Assembly: GCF_014197755.1 (NCBI RefSeq)
Contig: NZ_JACIGE010000015.1
Span: 20,934-84,933, forward strand
DNA: 64,000 bases
DNA from: Rhodocyclus tenuis
GTDB taxonomy: Bacteria; Pseudomonadota; Gammaproteobacteria; Burkholderiales; Rhodocyclaceae
Reading direction: 5' to 3'
Part shown: positions 1-6,709 of the stretch, one piece after another
Numbering within the stretch: the stretch's first letter is position 1
Layout of the letters: every line of letters begins with the position of its first letter
Position numbers and translations under genes: made by a program
Notes under the pieces: generated by a model
Told to the model about the DNA's origin: nothing
Seen by the model: only the letters and a program-made list of their open reading frames with translations
Database searches by the model: none

Positions 1-826
1 GCTTCGTCAGGCTGTCGATGACGATCACGTCGAGCGGTGTGTGGTCGATTTCCAGGCGCTCGAGGACCCTGCTCACCTTGACGCTGCCGATGGCGGCCCG
101 GTATTTCATTCGAGTGGCTTCTGCGCCCTCCCGCGACGCATCCACCAAGTCCTGCTGCAGGCCCTCCAGCCAGCGGTAGATCGTCGCCCGGCATGGGCAT
201 TTGATTTGCTCCTCCCGCACGCGTCCGACATTTACCGCCACGATGTTGCGTCGGAGCTCATCGACGACGACTTGCTTGGGGAGCCGCTGCTTCGTGAGAT
301 AGACGGTGGCGATCACCTCCTCGAACAAAGGATAGGCGCGCTTCGCACGGCAGCCATGTGCCGGCTTGTTGTGCGGGATCAGGCAGACGAGACTCTTTGA
401 ATGGCGATAGCGTCGCCACCAGGATTGGACGGTGGACGGACACGGCGGATAGCGATCACCCAACTGCTCGGCAACCTGATTAATGGCCGTGCGCCAGCGC
501 CCCGGGTTGTAGGGAGTGTTCTCTGGATCGATGGCCTCCAAATAGCGTTTTCGTCGCCGGGCTTCCCCTTGCTGATTTTGCGGGTAGGTCCCCAAATCCC
601 GCGGCGTCGCCAGATAGGAAGCGTTAGCAAGGGCGCCCAGTGATGCCTGGTCGACAATCCACGTCTGCGACGACCAACGAGCGAGCAACTCGCTGTCGAA
701 GAGGTTTTGCAGCTCGCCATTGTCCGACTCCAGCTGTATCTTGCCGGTGGCGAGCCGCCGGCGTATCTGCCAGCGCCGCTCACCCTCCACGAAAACCAGT
801 CCCACCCTATAAGAGATACGCTGCAT
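1..826 (-). CDS. tnsB: Tn7-like transposase TnsB (Mu-type integrase fold), 5' part only
   Basis: An open frame runs off the left edge of the window. It begins at the ATG at 826-824, which overlaps the end of tnsA by 20 nt, as is usual for tnsAB pairs. The visible 275 codons contain the N-terminal DNA-binding part, with helix-turn-helix-like stretches such as STVQSWWRRYRHS and RATIYRWLEGLQ. They end in LEIDHTPLDVIVID, which fits the first catalytic aspartate of a DDE/rve integrase core (about residue 261; Tn7 TnsB has it near 273). TnsB binds the transposon ends and performs strand transfer. The remaining DDE residues and any tnsC or target selector lie outside the window, so activity cannot be judged. 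Confidence 0.85.
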   Translation of the reverse strand, partial: MQRISYRVGLVFVEGERRWQIRRRLATGKIQLESDNGELQNLFDSELLARWSSQTWIVDQASLGALANASYLATPRDLGTYPQNQQGEARRRKRYLEAIDPENTPYNPGRWRTAINQVAEQLGDRYPPCPSTVQSWWRRYRHSKSLVCLIPHNKPAHGCRAKRAYPLFEEVIATVYLTKQRLPKQVVVDELRRNIVAVNVGRVREEQIKCPCRATIYRWLEGLQQDLVDASREGAEATRMKYRAAIGSVKVSRVLERLEIDHTPLDVIVIDSLTK

Positions 827-1442
827 GGTGCCCTCCCATGGCAATGGCGACGGGCGTATTGCCCGCCAGTGGCAGGGTCAGATCGCAGGTCAGCGTTCCC
901 CCGGCAATTAGACGGATGACGAGCTCGCGCCCGAGCTGCGCCTCGGCATCGACGAATGGCAGCGCGTCGTAGCCGATCTTGCTCGCCAGCACTCGGGCAC
1001 TTGGCAGTGAGTTGCCCGTCCTCCCGGCGACGTAAGCAAGCGTGCGTGCGTTGGTGAGCAACGGCTCGCGCTGGATTTCCCGCTCGGTCGCGATGCGGAA
1101 ATCCCGCTGTTGCCGCCGGTAGTGGGCCGCGATCGCTCGGAACCTCGACTCGACCTCTGGCTTGGCGAGCTCGGCAGACGTCTTGATCTCCAGATGGAGC
1201 AAGCCCCCGTCTTCCCGCGTCACCTCGAAATCGGGGTAATACATCCCAAGCCGCTCGTCATCGGCGTACTCGATCAGCGTCGGTTGCTCGCGATAAAACA
1301 CAACTCCCCGGGAGCACTCCAGCAGCAGGATGGCGTCCCGCTCAAGCAGGGACTCCCACGCCACCATTCGGCCCATTTTATGGGAGGGGAAATAGCCCCT
1401 AAACCGCCTTCCACGGCGGGTAATGACTGTTCGTGCCAGCAT
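807..1442 (-). CDS. tnsA: Tn7-like transposition endonuclease TnsA
   Basis: This 211-residue protein has the TnsA PD-(D/E)xK nuclease pattern: a glutamate in WESLLERD, an aspartate in YYPDFEV and a glutamate/lysine pair in LEIKTSAEL. TnsA makes the 5' cuts at the ends of Tn7-like elements and works together with TnsB. The start at 1442 is preferred over an upstream ATG at 1508 because AGGAG lies 6 nt in front of it. The protein is shorter than Tn7 TnsA (273 residues), so the C-terminal TnsC-contacting region may be reduced. In Tn7 the tnsA end is close to the right end of the element, so that end is expected somewhere in about 1450-2300. I could not identify its terminal repeat. Confidence 0.88.
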   Translation of the reverse strand: MLARTVITRRGRRFRGYFPSHKMGRMVAWESLLERDAILLLECSRGVVFYREQPTLIEYADDERLGMYYPDFEVTREDGGLLHLEIKTSAELAKPEVESRFRAIAAHYRRQQRDFRIATEREIQREPLLTNARTLAYVAGRTGNSLPSARVLASKIGYDALPFVDAEAQLGRELVIRLIAGGTLTCDLTLPLAGNTPVAIAMGGHHAAYLL

Positions 1443-1568
1443 CGTTTTCTCCTGACGGTGGGCGAAGGGAGGTCCTGCGCCCGCCGCATGTCGTGAAAAT
1501 TGAGACAAAAGAAGACCCTCGGCCAGTACAAAACTGACCGATATCTCTTGAATTCAATGGGATGAGGC

Positions 1569-1598
1569 TTGACGCCCCGCAGGAGAGGAGACGATACT
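1569..1598 (+). promoter_or_regulatory. Possible sigma-70-type promoter in the tnsA-xre gap
   Basis: TTGACG at 1569-1574 and GATACT at 1593-1598 are separated by 18 nt on the plus strand. Both flanking genes read the other way. A transcript from here would start near 1605 and run straight into the terminator at 1635-1661, giving an RNA of roughly 55 nt. This is only a pattern match. Confidence 0.35.
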
Positions 1599-1634
1599 TG
1601 GCTTGTCGAGAGCGGTAGCGTCAGCTGCCCACGG

Positions 1635-1661
1635 GGGCAAGCCTTTGGGCTTGCCCTTTTT
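1635..1661 (+). terminator. Rho-independent terminator on the plus strand
   Basis: A perfect 9-bp stem (GGGCAAGCC / GGCTTGCCC, 4-nt loop) is followed by five Ts at 1657-1661. It faces opposite to xre and tnsA, and no plus-strand gene lies upstream. It could end a short non-coding RNA or shield the element end from outside transcription. Confidence 0.7.
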
Positions 1662-1699
1662 ACATGGTGGATTCTCCTTGGATGGTTAGCGCCTCTCGG

Positions 1700-2083
1700 C
1701 TAAGTGGATAGCTGCGCGCGACGATCCTGGGCCGCAGGGATCTGAAGTGCCAGTTCGATCAAATGGATCTGGAGAGGGGTGAGGCGGCCCAACTGCGGCT
1801 CCAGCTGGTGGAGCAGGACGTATTCGCGCTCACTCGCCCGGAACGGCAGCGAGATTTGGCGTCGAGACAACCTTAGCGCTTGCGACAGAGCAAGCTGCTC
1901 CTCATCGGATAGAGCAAGGATCCGGATCAGGCGATCGACGAAGTCCTGCTTCGGCGGCCCCTTGTCGCTGCGTTCGAGCGCCGAGATATAGCTGGGCTCA
2001 TATCCGAGCCGGCGAGCAAGCTCGTTTTGCCGTAATCCACGCTGCTTGCGTAACGCTCTCAGGTAGATGGCAAATGGGCTCAC
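1700..2083 (-). CDS. Xre/Cro-type HTH regulator of the Tn7-like element
   Basis: This 127-residue protein has an N-terminal Cro/C1-type helix-turn-helix at about residues 5-60, with RKQRGLRQNELARRLGYEPSYISALE as its core. A helical C-terminal half without recognised motifs follows. It lies about 260 bp upstream of tnsA and reads the same way. Xre-type regulators next to the transposase genes are seen in several Tn7-like lineages, so control of tnsAB is plausible but inferred. The target operator is not known. The short palindrome GCATT-TTTT-AATGC at 2164-2177, upstream of its promoter, is a candidate. Confidence 0.75.
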   Translation of the reverse strand: MSPFAIYLRALRKQRGLRQNELARRLGYEPSYISALERSDKGPPKQDFVDRLIRILALSDEEQLALSQALRLSRRQISLPFRASEREYVLLHQLEPQLGRLTPLQIHLIELALQIPAAQDRRAQLST

Positions 2084-2113
2084 GACGATCTTTGGCGGAT
2101 ATTCGATCTGTCA

Positions 2114-2142
2114 AAAATAGCACGCCTTTTGCTGCAAAACAA
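2114..2142 (-). promoter_or_regulatory. Probable promoter of the xre gene
   Basis: On the minus strand, TTGTTT (2142-2137) and TATTTT (2119-2114) are 17 nt apart, about 30 bp before the xre start codon, in an AT-rich stretch (2100-2180) that stands out from the surroundings. Confidence 0.45.
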
Positions 2143-2345
2143 ATTTAGTTCCTTGTTTTTATTGCATTTTTTAATGCGCACCGCCTCCAAAGCCCAGCAA
2201 CGGAAGTTATCTCGAGCCTGCCAGGAGCAAGTACGGGACGCTTCCGGTCTATGGCGGTGAACGGTAATTCAGCAAGAACCGCGCGGCTCACCCCAGCCTA
2301 TTGATCTGGCGCGCTCTTGAACTAAGATGGGTTCCGGAGGCGGAG

Positions 2346-2705
2346 ATGATCATGATGAGCGAGTTGCACAAGCGCCAGCAGCAAGCGCGAAAAGCGCAGC
2401 TGGAATTAAACGAGCGCAGGCGCCAGAAGCTCTTGGTAGTTGCTCAATCGCTCCGCGATCCGCAGCAGGCGCCGGCGGTCGTGGCATCCGCCATGGAGCA
2501 GGTACGTTTGTGGCGAGCAAAGAACCTGTGCAGTCGTGACTACATCGACGCTTGGGAATCCCTGCTCGCGCAGCCCGAGAAGGCTGCGGAGATGCTCGAA
2601 GACCCATCTCCGTACGCGGCGCAGCTTCGGCAGAACTCTCCGTTCGTGTCCGTCCTGCACAGTGCTAGGGGAGAAAGCGCGTCGCGAAAAACGAGCCACC
2701 CCTGA
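2346..2705 (+). CDS. Small hypothetical protein of the accessory region
   Basis: I do not recognise this 119-residue protein. The N-terminal third is strongly basic and predicted helical or coiled coil (MSELHKRQQQARKAQ...NERRRQK). The rest is helical with several Trp, and the tail is polar. The start at 2346 is chosen because GGAGG at 2336-2340 sits 5 nt in front. In-frame ATGs at 2352 and 2355 follow closely and cannot be excluded. It reads away from xre and lies alone between the Tn7-like genes and the HTH-ImmA gene. A nucleic-acid-binding or structural role would fit its composition but is a guess. Confidence 0.6.
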   Translation: MIMMSELHKRQQQARKAQLELNERRRQKLLVVAQSLRDPQQAPAVVASAMEQVRLWRAKNLCSRDYIDAWESLLAQPEKAAEMLEDPSPYAAQLRQNSPFVSVLHSARGESASRKTSHP

Positions 2706-2807
2706 TCCAGAGCAGCCTAGTAGGCTTCGTTTTCGAAATCTGAACAGCAAAACCTGACTCAACGACTTCGGCGCCCCATGCAACGGCCCGCCGCATCTAG
2801 GAAGAAT

Positions 2808-2870
2808 GGAAGCATCTGCTTCCAAAACTTATAGTTTGCGATTTGGTGCAAGTTTTAGTACCATCGCAAA
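2808..2870 (+). promoter_or_regulatory. Two inverted repeats just upstream of the HTH-ImmA gene (candidate operator)
   Basis: A 16-bp palindrome (GGAAGCA-TC-TGCTTCC, 2808-2823) is followed by TATAGT at 2830-2835, a possible -10 box. A second perfect inverted repeat, TTTGCGAT (2835-2842) and ATCGCAAA (2863-2870), ends 3 bp before the ATG at 2874. No Shine-Dalgarno sequence is visible. The layout suggests autoregulation by the encoded HTH protein and possibly translation from a leaderless message. Confidence 0.45.
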
Positions 2871-2873
2871 CAA

Positions 2874-3998
2874 ATGGACAAGACCCAATACCGCACCCCC
2901 GGACAGCTCATCGAGGCATTGCTCACCGAGCGCGGGTGGAACAACCGCATCCTTGCTGCAGTACTTGAAGCCGAAGAGACGGGCATCAGCAAACTGATCT
3001 CCAGCAAGAAGGCGGTCACACCGGAAGTGGCGATTTCTCTGGAGGAGGTGTTTGGCATACCCGCAGAGAGGTTTCTTGAGCTCCAGCGTAACCTTGACTT
3101 GGCCAAGGCACGCATCGTCACAATCCCCAATCCGGTGCGGGCCGAAAGAGCCCAAGTGTTCGCCGAAATTCCCGTGGCCGAGTTGATCAAGCGTCAATGG
3201 ATCAAAGCCGACAACATCCGTGACTTGGATGCCGTAGATCAGGCCCTCTGCGCATTTTTCGAGGGTCAGAACCCGAGCCAGATCATACGCACGCCGCATG
3301 CGGCTAAGAAAACATCCACAGGTGAACAGGCGTCGGCGGCACAGCTTGCTTGGCTGTACCGGGTTCGACAGATCGCTAAAGAACTACTAGTGCCCAAGTA
3401 TCAGGAGTCCGCTGCGCGCGCTGCCCTCCCCAGCCTCCGGGCCTTGCTCAGCGCACCCGAAGAGGCGCGGCACGTGCCACGCATCTTGCAGGAGTGCGGC
3501 ATCAGATTTGTCGTCGTGGAAGCGCTCAAGTCGTCCAAGATAGACGGTGTGTGTCTGTGGCTCAACGAGCACTCACCCGTGATCGGCATGACGATGCGGT
3601 ACGACCGCATGGACAATTTTTGGTTTGTGCTTCGCCACGAACTGGAGCACGTTTTGCTGGGTCACGGCAAGGCGGAGCCGTCGCTCGATGTTGATCTCAA
3701 TGGGGATGTCATCGACGAGGAAGAAAAGTTGGCAAATGCGGCCGCTTCTGAGTTTTGTGCGCCTAAAGCGCGTATCGATAGCTTCATCAAGCGCAAAGCG
3801 CCCATCTTTCCGGAGCGTGACTTTCTGGGACTGGCGAAGGTGCTCGGCGTGCACCCAGCCCTCGTGGCCGGACAGATTCATTTCAAGACAGGAAGGTATG
3901 ACCTGTTCCGGTCTCATCTGGCGAAGATTCGCGATCGCGTATTGCCCAGCGCGGTTGTGGATGGATGGGGCGACGTCGCTCCCGTGGGCTTAAGCTAA
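2874..3998 (+). CDS. HTH-ImmA/IrrE zinc metalloprotease (HigA-like N-terminus)
   Basis: This 374-residue two-domain protein begins with a HigA/Xre-like helix-turn-helix at about residues 10-70. A linker leads to an ImmA/IrrE (DUF955) metallopeptidase domain carrying HELEH at 255-259, followed by LLGHGK. Family members cleave repressors or otherwise switch regulators in mobile elements, stress responses and toxin-antitoxin-like modules. The conserved HExxH suggests an active enzyme. The stop is only 9 nt before the next gene, so the two are probably co-transcribed. Inverted repeats sit where the ribosome-binding site would be. Whether it acts as an antitoxin, a phage sensor or a repressor protease cannot be told from sequence. 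Confidence 0.8.
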   Translation: MDKTQYRTPGQLIEALLTERGWNNRILAAVLEAEETGISKLISSKKAVTPEVAISLEEVFGIPAERFLELQRNLDLAKARIVTIPNPVRAERAQVFAEIPVAELIKRQWIKADNIRDLDAVDQALCAFFEGQNPSQIIRTPHAAKKTSTGEQASAAQLAWLYRVRQIAKELLVPKYQESAARAALPSLRALLSAPEEARHVPRILQECGIRFVVVEALKSSKIDGVCLWLNEHSPVIGMTMRYDRMDNFWFVLRHELEHVLLGHGKAEPSLDVDLNGDVIDEEEKLANAAASEFCAPKARIDSFIKRKAPIFPERDFLGLAKVLGVHPALVAGQIHFKTGRYDLFRSHLAKIRDRVLPSAVVDGWGDVAPVGLS

Positions 3999-4007
3999 GG
4001 AAGCAAC

Positions 4008-4493
4008 ATGACCAAAAATCAGCAGTTGCAAGCACTGATTAATCGGTACAAGCAGGAAACCGGGGAGAAGGTCGTCGATATGGAAAAGGTCGCCGATTGG
4101 GCGATCCGCCACGGAGCCATACTTCCGAAGCCGAAGACCGCGCGTGAGCTATTCGCCGCCCAATTGGCGGATGCAGCACGTGCCGAGTATCGTGTCGATC
4201 CCAAGACGGGCTTGTCTTATCGCGCCAATCATGCGCTGCGCAAGCGCGCGCGCGATGGCAGGCAAATGGTTCTGTGGGTTGATATGGAAGATGCAACTCG
4301 GCCGCAGATGCTGTGGTCCCTTGCCGACCGCAGGCAGCAAATGGTCGGGGATGCAGTGCACCTGAAGATTGACGAGATGATCTGGAACAGTAAGCACCCC
4401 GACGAAGAGCCAATTCAGCAGGACCTGGATTTCACTTACGACGTTGAAGAGCGTTTGAATTCACCTGGATACGGAACCGGTGAAGCTGCGTAA
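4008..4493 (+). CDS. Hypothetical partner of the HTH-ImmA gene
   Basis: A 161-residue soluble, mixed-charge protein with no catalytic motif I can name. It follows the HTH-ImmA gene after 9 nt, with an AGGAAGC ribosome-binding site in the gap, so it is very likely translated from the same message. The central WVDMEDATRPQMLWSLADRRQQMVGDAVHLKIDEMIWN segment looks like the conserved part. Similar proteins seem to accompany ImmA/IrrE genes in accessory regions, but I give no function. A substrate, cognate toxin or sensor role are all possible. Confidence 0.65.
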   Translation: MTKNQQLQALINRYKQETGEKVVDMEKVADWAIRHGAILPKPKTARELFAAQLADAARAEYRVDPKTGLSYRANHALRKRARDGRQMVLWVDMEDATRPQMLWSLADRRQQMVGDAVHLKIDEMIWNSKHPDEEPIQQDLDFTYDVEERLNSPGYGTGEAA

Positions 4494-4610
4494 TTTGGAA
4501 ACTCGGTACCGACGAGAGCAGGCGGTGCGAAGGCATATCGCTCACTAACCTCAGAGGCCACTTCCAGCCGGAAATAGCGGGTTTACAGCTGGCAACTGCT
4601 TGGCCGCTTA

Positions 4611-4632
4611 GGCCGACTTCCGGTCCTCGGCC
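4611..4632 (+). repeat. 22-nt intergenic repeat, copy A
   Basis: The 22-nt sequence beginning GGCCGACTTCCGGTC and ending TCGGCC recurs at 10373-10394 with one difference (C/T at position 16). The outer GGCCGA and TCGGCC are inverted repeats of each other. The 236-bp gap it lies in (4494-4729) holds no gene I can support. The two copies lie outside the helicase/OLD/HEPN gene block on either side. Confidence 0.7.
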
Positions 4633-4729
4633 AATGCCGCCGTTCAGCACACCTACCCTGAGCGGCTGGTTTGGAACGCTAAGCTGACCCACTGAGACCA
4701 TGAAATCCGGGGCGATTTAGTGACTTCGT

Positions 4730-6709
4730 TCATTCCTTCGACTCTGCAGCCAGGACGACAAGGTCGACTACCTTCCAACCTTGGTCTTTGGCCGGCGGTA
4801 TCAGCGCGGTTGCTTCAGATCTGCGCAGCGCTAGGCCAAGCAATTCCCGCGCTCGGGTTACCCCCACGAAGACATTTGTCGCGGCGGTGAGCCCCACACC
4901 CGTCAATAGCTGGCCGGTAACACCAAATGCATGAGGAAGGACCGTGCTCAGATCGATGCACTGCTCGGCCGCCTTACTGCCTTTCCATATCTCGCTCTCG
5001 ACGACGAGAATTCCATCGACACTCTTGCCCTTAACCGAGTGGATTGATCCCAGCCGCACAGTGAGCTCGCCGAACTGCACATGTTTCATAGAGTGCCGCC
5101 CAGGATCGGAGAGATCGGCCTTTTGCTCCGTAACGAAGCGGCAGAATGCATCGATCTCTGCCTCGGTGCCTGCAGGACACGGTGCGAAAAGTGGCAATAA
5201 CTGGTCTATGAAAGACTGCCATGCTCGCGGATCCCAAACGGCATCACCAGCGAGCACATGGCCCCGCAGAAGTCGACGGACGGCACGCGGTAACTCAAGG
5301 TCGTGATGCGATAGTGTCGCCCAAACATTGTGCGCATTAATCGGACGACCATTAGCCGCTTTCCATCCATGGACATGCGCCAAACCGGAAACGCCTACCG
5401 CGAGCATCTCGCCTACCTCGGCCGGAGGGCGTGCTGCGGCGTGGTGTACAGCAGCTTTCTGAAGCTGCCGGCAAAGGACGTTGGCCTGCCTGCGAGCACC
5501 GCCTTCGCTGCGATATGCGGGGTGATAGTCGACGAGGCTCTTCGGTTGCCATGCCCCCTTCTTTCCTGACAGCTTGTGGCGCGATGCAACTGTCCAGACA
5601 TCACGCGTGCTGCAGCAGCTGCCCCACAGCGCATGTGCTTCTTTGGCAAATGCCTCAAGAACTCCGCCGATCGTGGCTTCGTCGAACAGGAACATCACCC
5701 GCAACGCAGGCCGTACCCCCAAACCTACAATGGCCTGGGCTTGGCGTACTGTCAGTCGGCTGGCAAAACTGGCGATCTCAGTGCCGAATCTGCGGCTTGT
5801 ATCGAGAGGAATGCAACCTGAACCAGGCGTCCAATAAGTCGGTTCTGCTCCACCGTCCTCATAAAGCGTTTGATTGCTGTCCCCGAGGCACTGGAAAGCC
5901 GTCCCTCCTTGCTTGAACACATGCTCCAGTAGCCGGAGCTGATCGCCATTGGTGTCCTGCGCTTCATCGAGGATGACGAGCGGAAAGCGGTCGCGAAGTC
6001 GCTCGGCCAAAGCAGGGTTTTCAAGAAGCGCACGCCACGCAAGCGCTGTCATGTCTGCGTACCTGTAGAGTCCCCTCCTGACCATCGCAGCTTTAAGCTT
6101 TGCCAGTGCCTTACCGCAATTTGTGTCAGCACCGTGCTGCCCCTTTTGCCTCTGCACCCTCAGGCTTTCGGGCTCCTGGTTTATGTCGTCGAAGGCAGGA
6201 TCAAGCGCGAGTCTGCCAACCCATTTCTCTACAGTTGCGCTTGCCCTCTCTGCTTGCTGCTTCAATGCCCAGAACGACGGATATAGCTGCAACGCCTCCG
6301 CCTCGAAGGCGTCGTCGTCAATCTGGCGCACTTGCCAACCCAAACCTCGAAGATACGGAACCGCGAGATACTGGTTAATGAAAGCCGTGACTGTGCCCGT
6401 GAAATGCGGATAGGCCATCAGCCGCGCCGCAGTCGGGTGACAGGCGATCAAATTTTCAACCTCTGTTCGCGCCGCATTGGTGTGCGAGATAACGCAGACG
6501 CCCCGTCTGCGGCTCACCCAGTTCCGTGAAAGTAGCGCGAGCTTGGCCGCAAGGAGCGTCGTCTTGCCATTGCCGGGAGCGGCCTGAACATCACATGAGC
6601 CAGTCCCCGCCAGAAAGTCGATCTGGCTTGGGTCGGTGAAATCACAGCCGCCCAGTTCATCACCAAGTTCGGCAAGCAGTTCGGGAGTTAGAGGCAGAAT
6701 CTTGAACAT
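4730..6709 (-). CDS. UvrD/PcrA-like superfamily 1 helicase (GajB-like)
   Basis: This 659-residue protein shows SF1A helicase motifs in order: Walker A APGNGKTT (44-51), motif Ia around SHTNAARTEV, motif II DEAQD (248-252), motif III FQCLGDSNQTLY, motif V SIHSVKGKS and motif VI VGVTRARE near the C-terminus. It starts inside the end of the OLD-family gene (22-nt overlap), so the two are translationally coupled. An OLD-type nuclease gene followed by a UvrD-like helicase gene is the defining arrangement of Gabija anti-phage systems. It is longer than the usual GajB (about 500 residues), so a Gabija relative rather than the prototype is possible. No membrane segment or signal peptide. Confidence 0.82.
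   Translation of the reverse strand: MFKILPLTPELLAELGDELGGCDFTDPSQIDFLAGTGSCDVQAAPGNGKTTLLAAKLALLSRNWVSRRRGVCVISHTNAARTEVENLIACHPTAARLMAYPHFTGTVTAFINQYLAVPYLRGLGWQVRQIDDDAFEAEALQLYPSFWALKQQAERASATVEKWVGRLALDPAFDDINQEPESLRVQRQKGQHGADTNCGKALAKLKAAMVRRGLYRYADMTALAWRALLENPALAERLRDRFPLVILDEAQDTNGDQLRLLEHVFKQGGTAFQCLGDSNQTLYEDGGAEPTYWTPGSGCIPLDTSRRFGTEIASFASRLTVRQAQAIVGLGVRPALRVMFLFDEATIGGVLEAFAKEAHALWGSCCSTRDVWTVASRHKLSGKKGAWQPKSLVDYHPAYRSEGGARRQANVLCRQLQKAAVHHAAARPPAEVGEMLAVGVSGLAHVHGWKAANGRPINAHNVWATLSHHDLELPRAVRRLLRGHVLAGDAVWDPRAWQSFIDQLLPLFAPCPAGTEAEIDAFCRFVTEQKADLSDPGRHSMKHVQFGELTVRLGSIHSVKGKSVDGILVVESEIWKGSKAAEQCIDLSTVLPHAFGVTGQLLTGVGLTAATNVFVGVTRARELLGLALRRSEATALIPPAKDQGWKVVDLVVLAAESKE

Noticed and set aside
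4432..4701. Possible small minus-strand gene in the gap before the helicase gene
   Set aside because: It spans the 22-nt repeat, lacks a Shine-Dalgarno sequence and overlaps the end of the plus-strand gene at 4008-4493.
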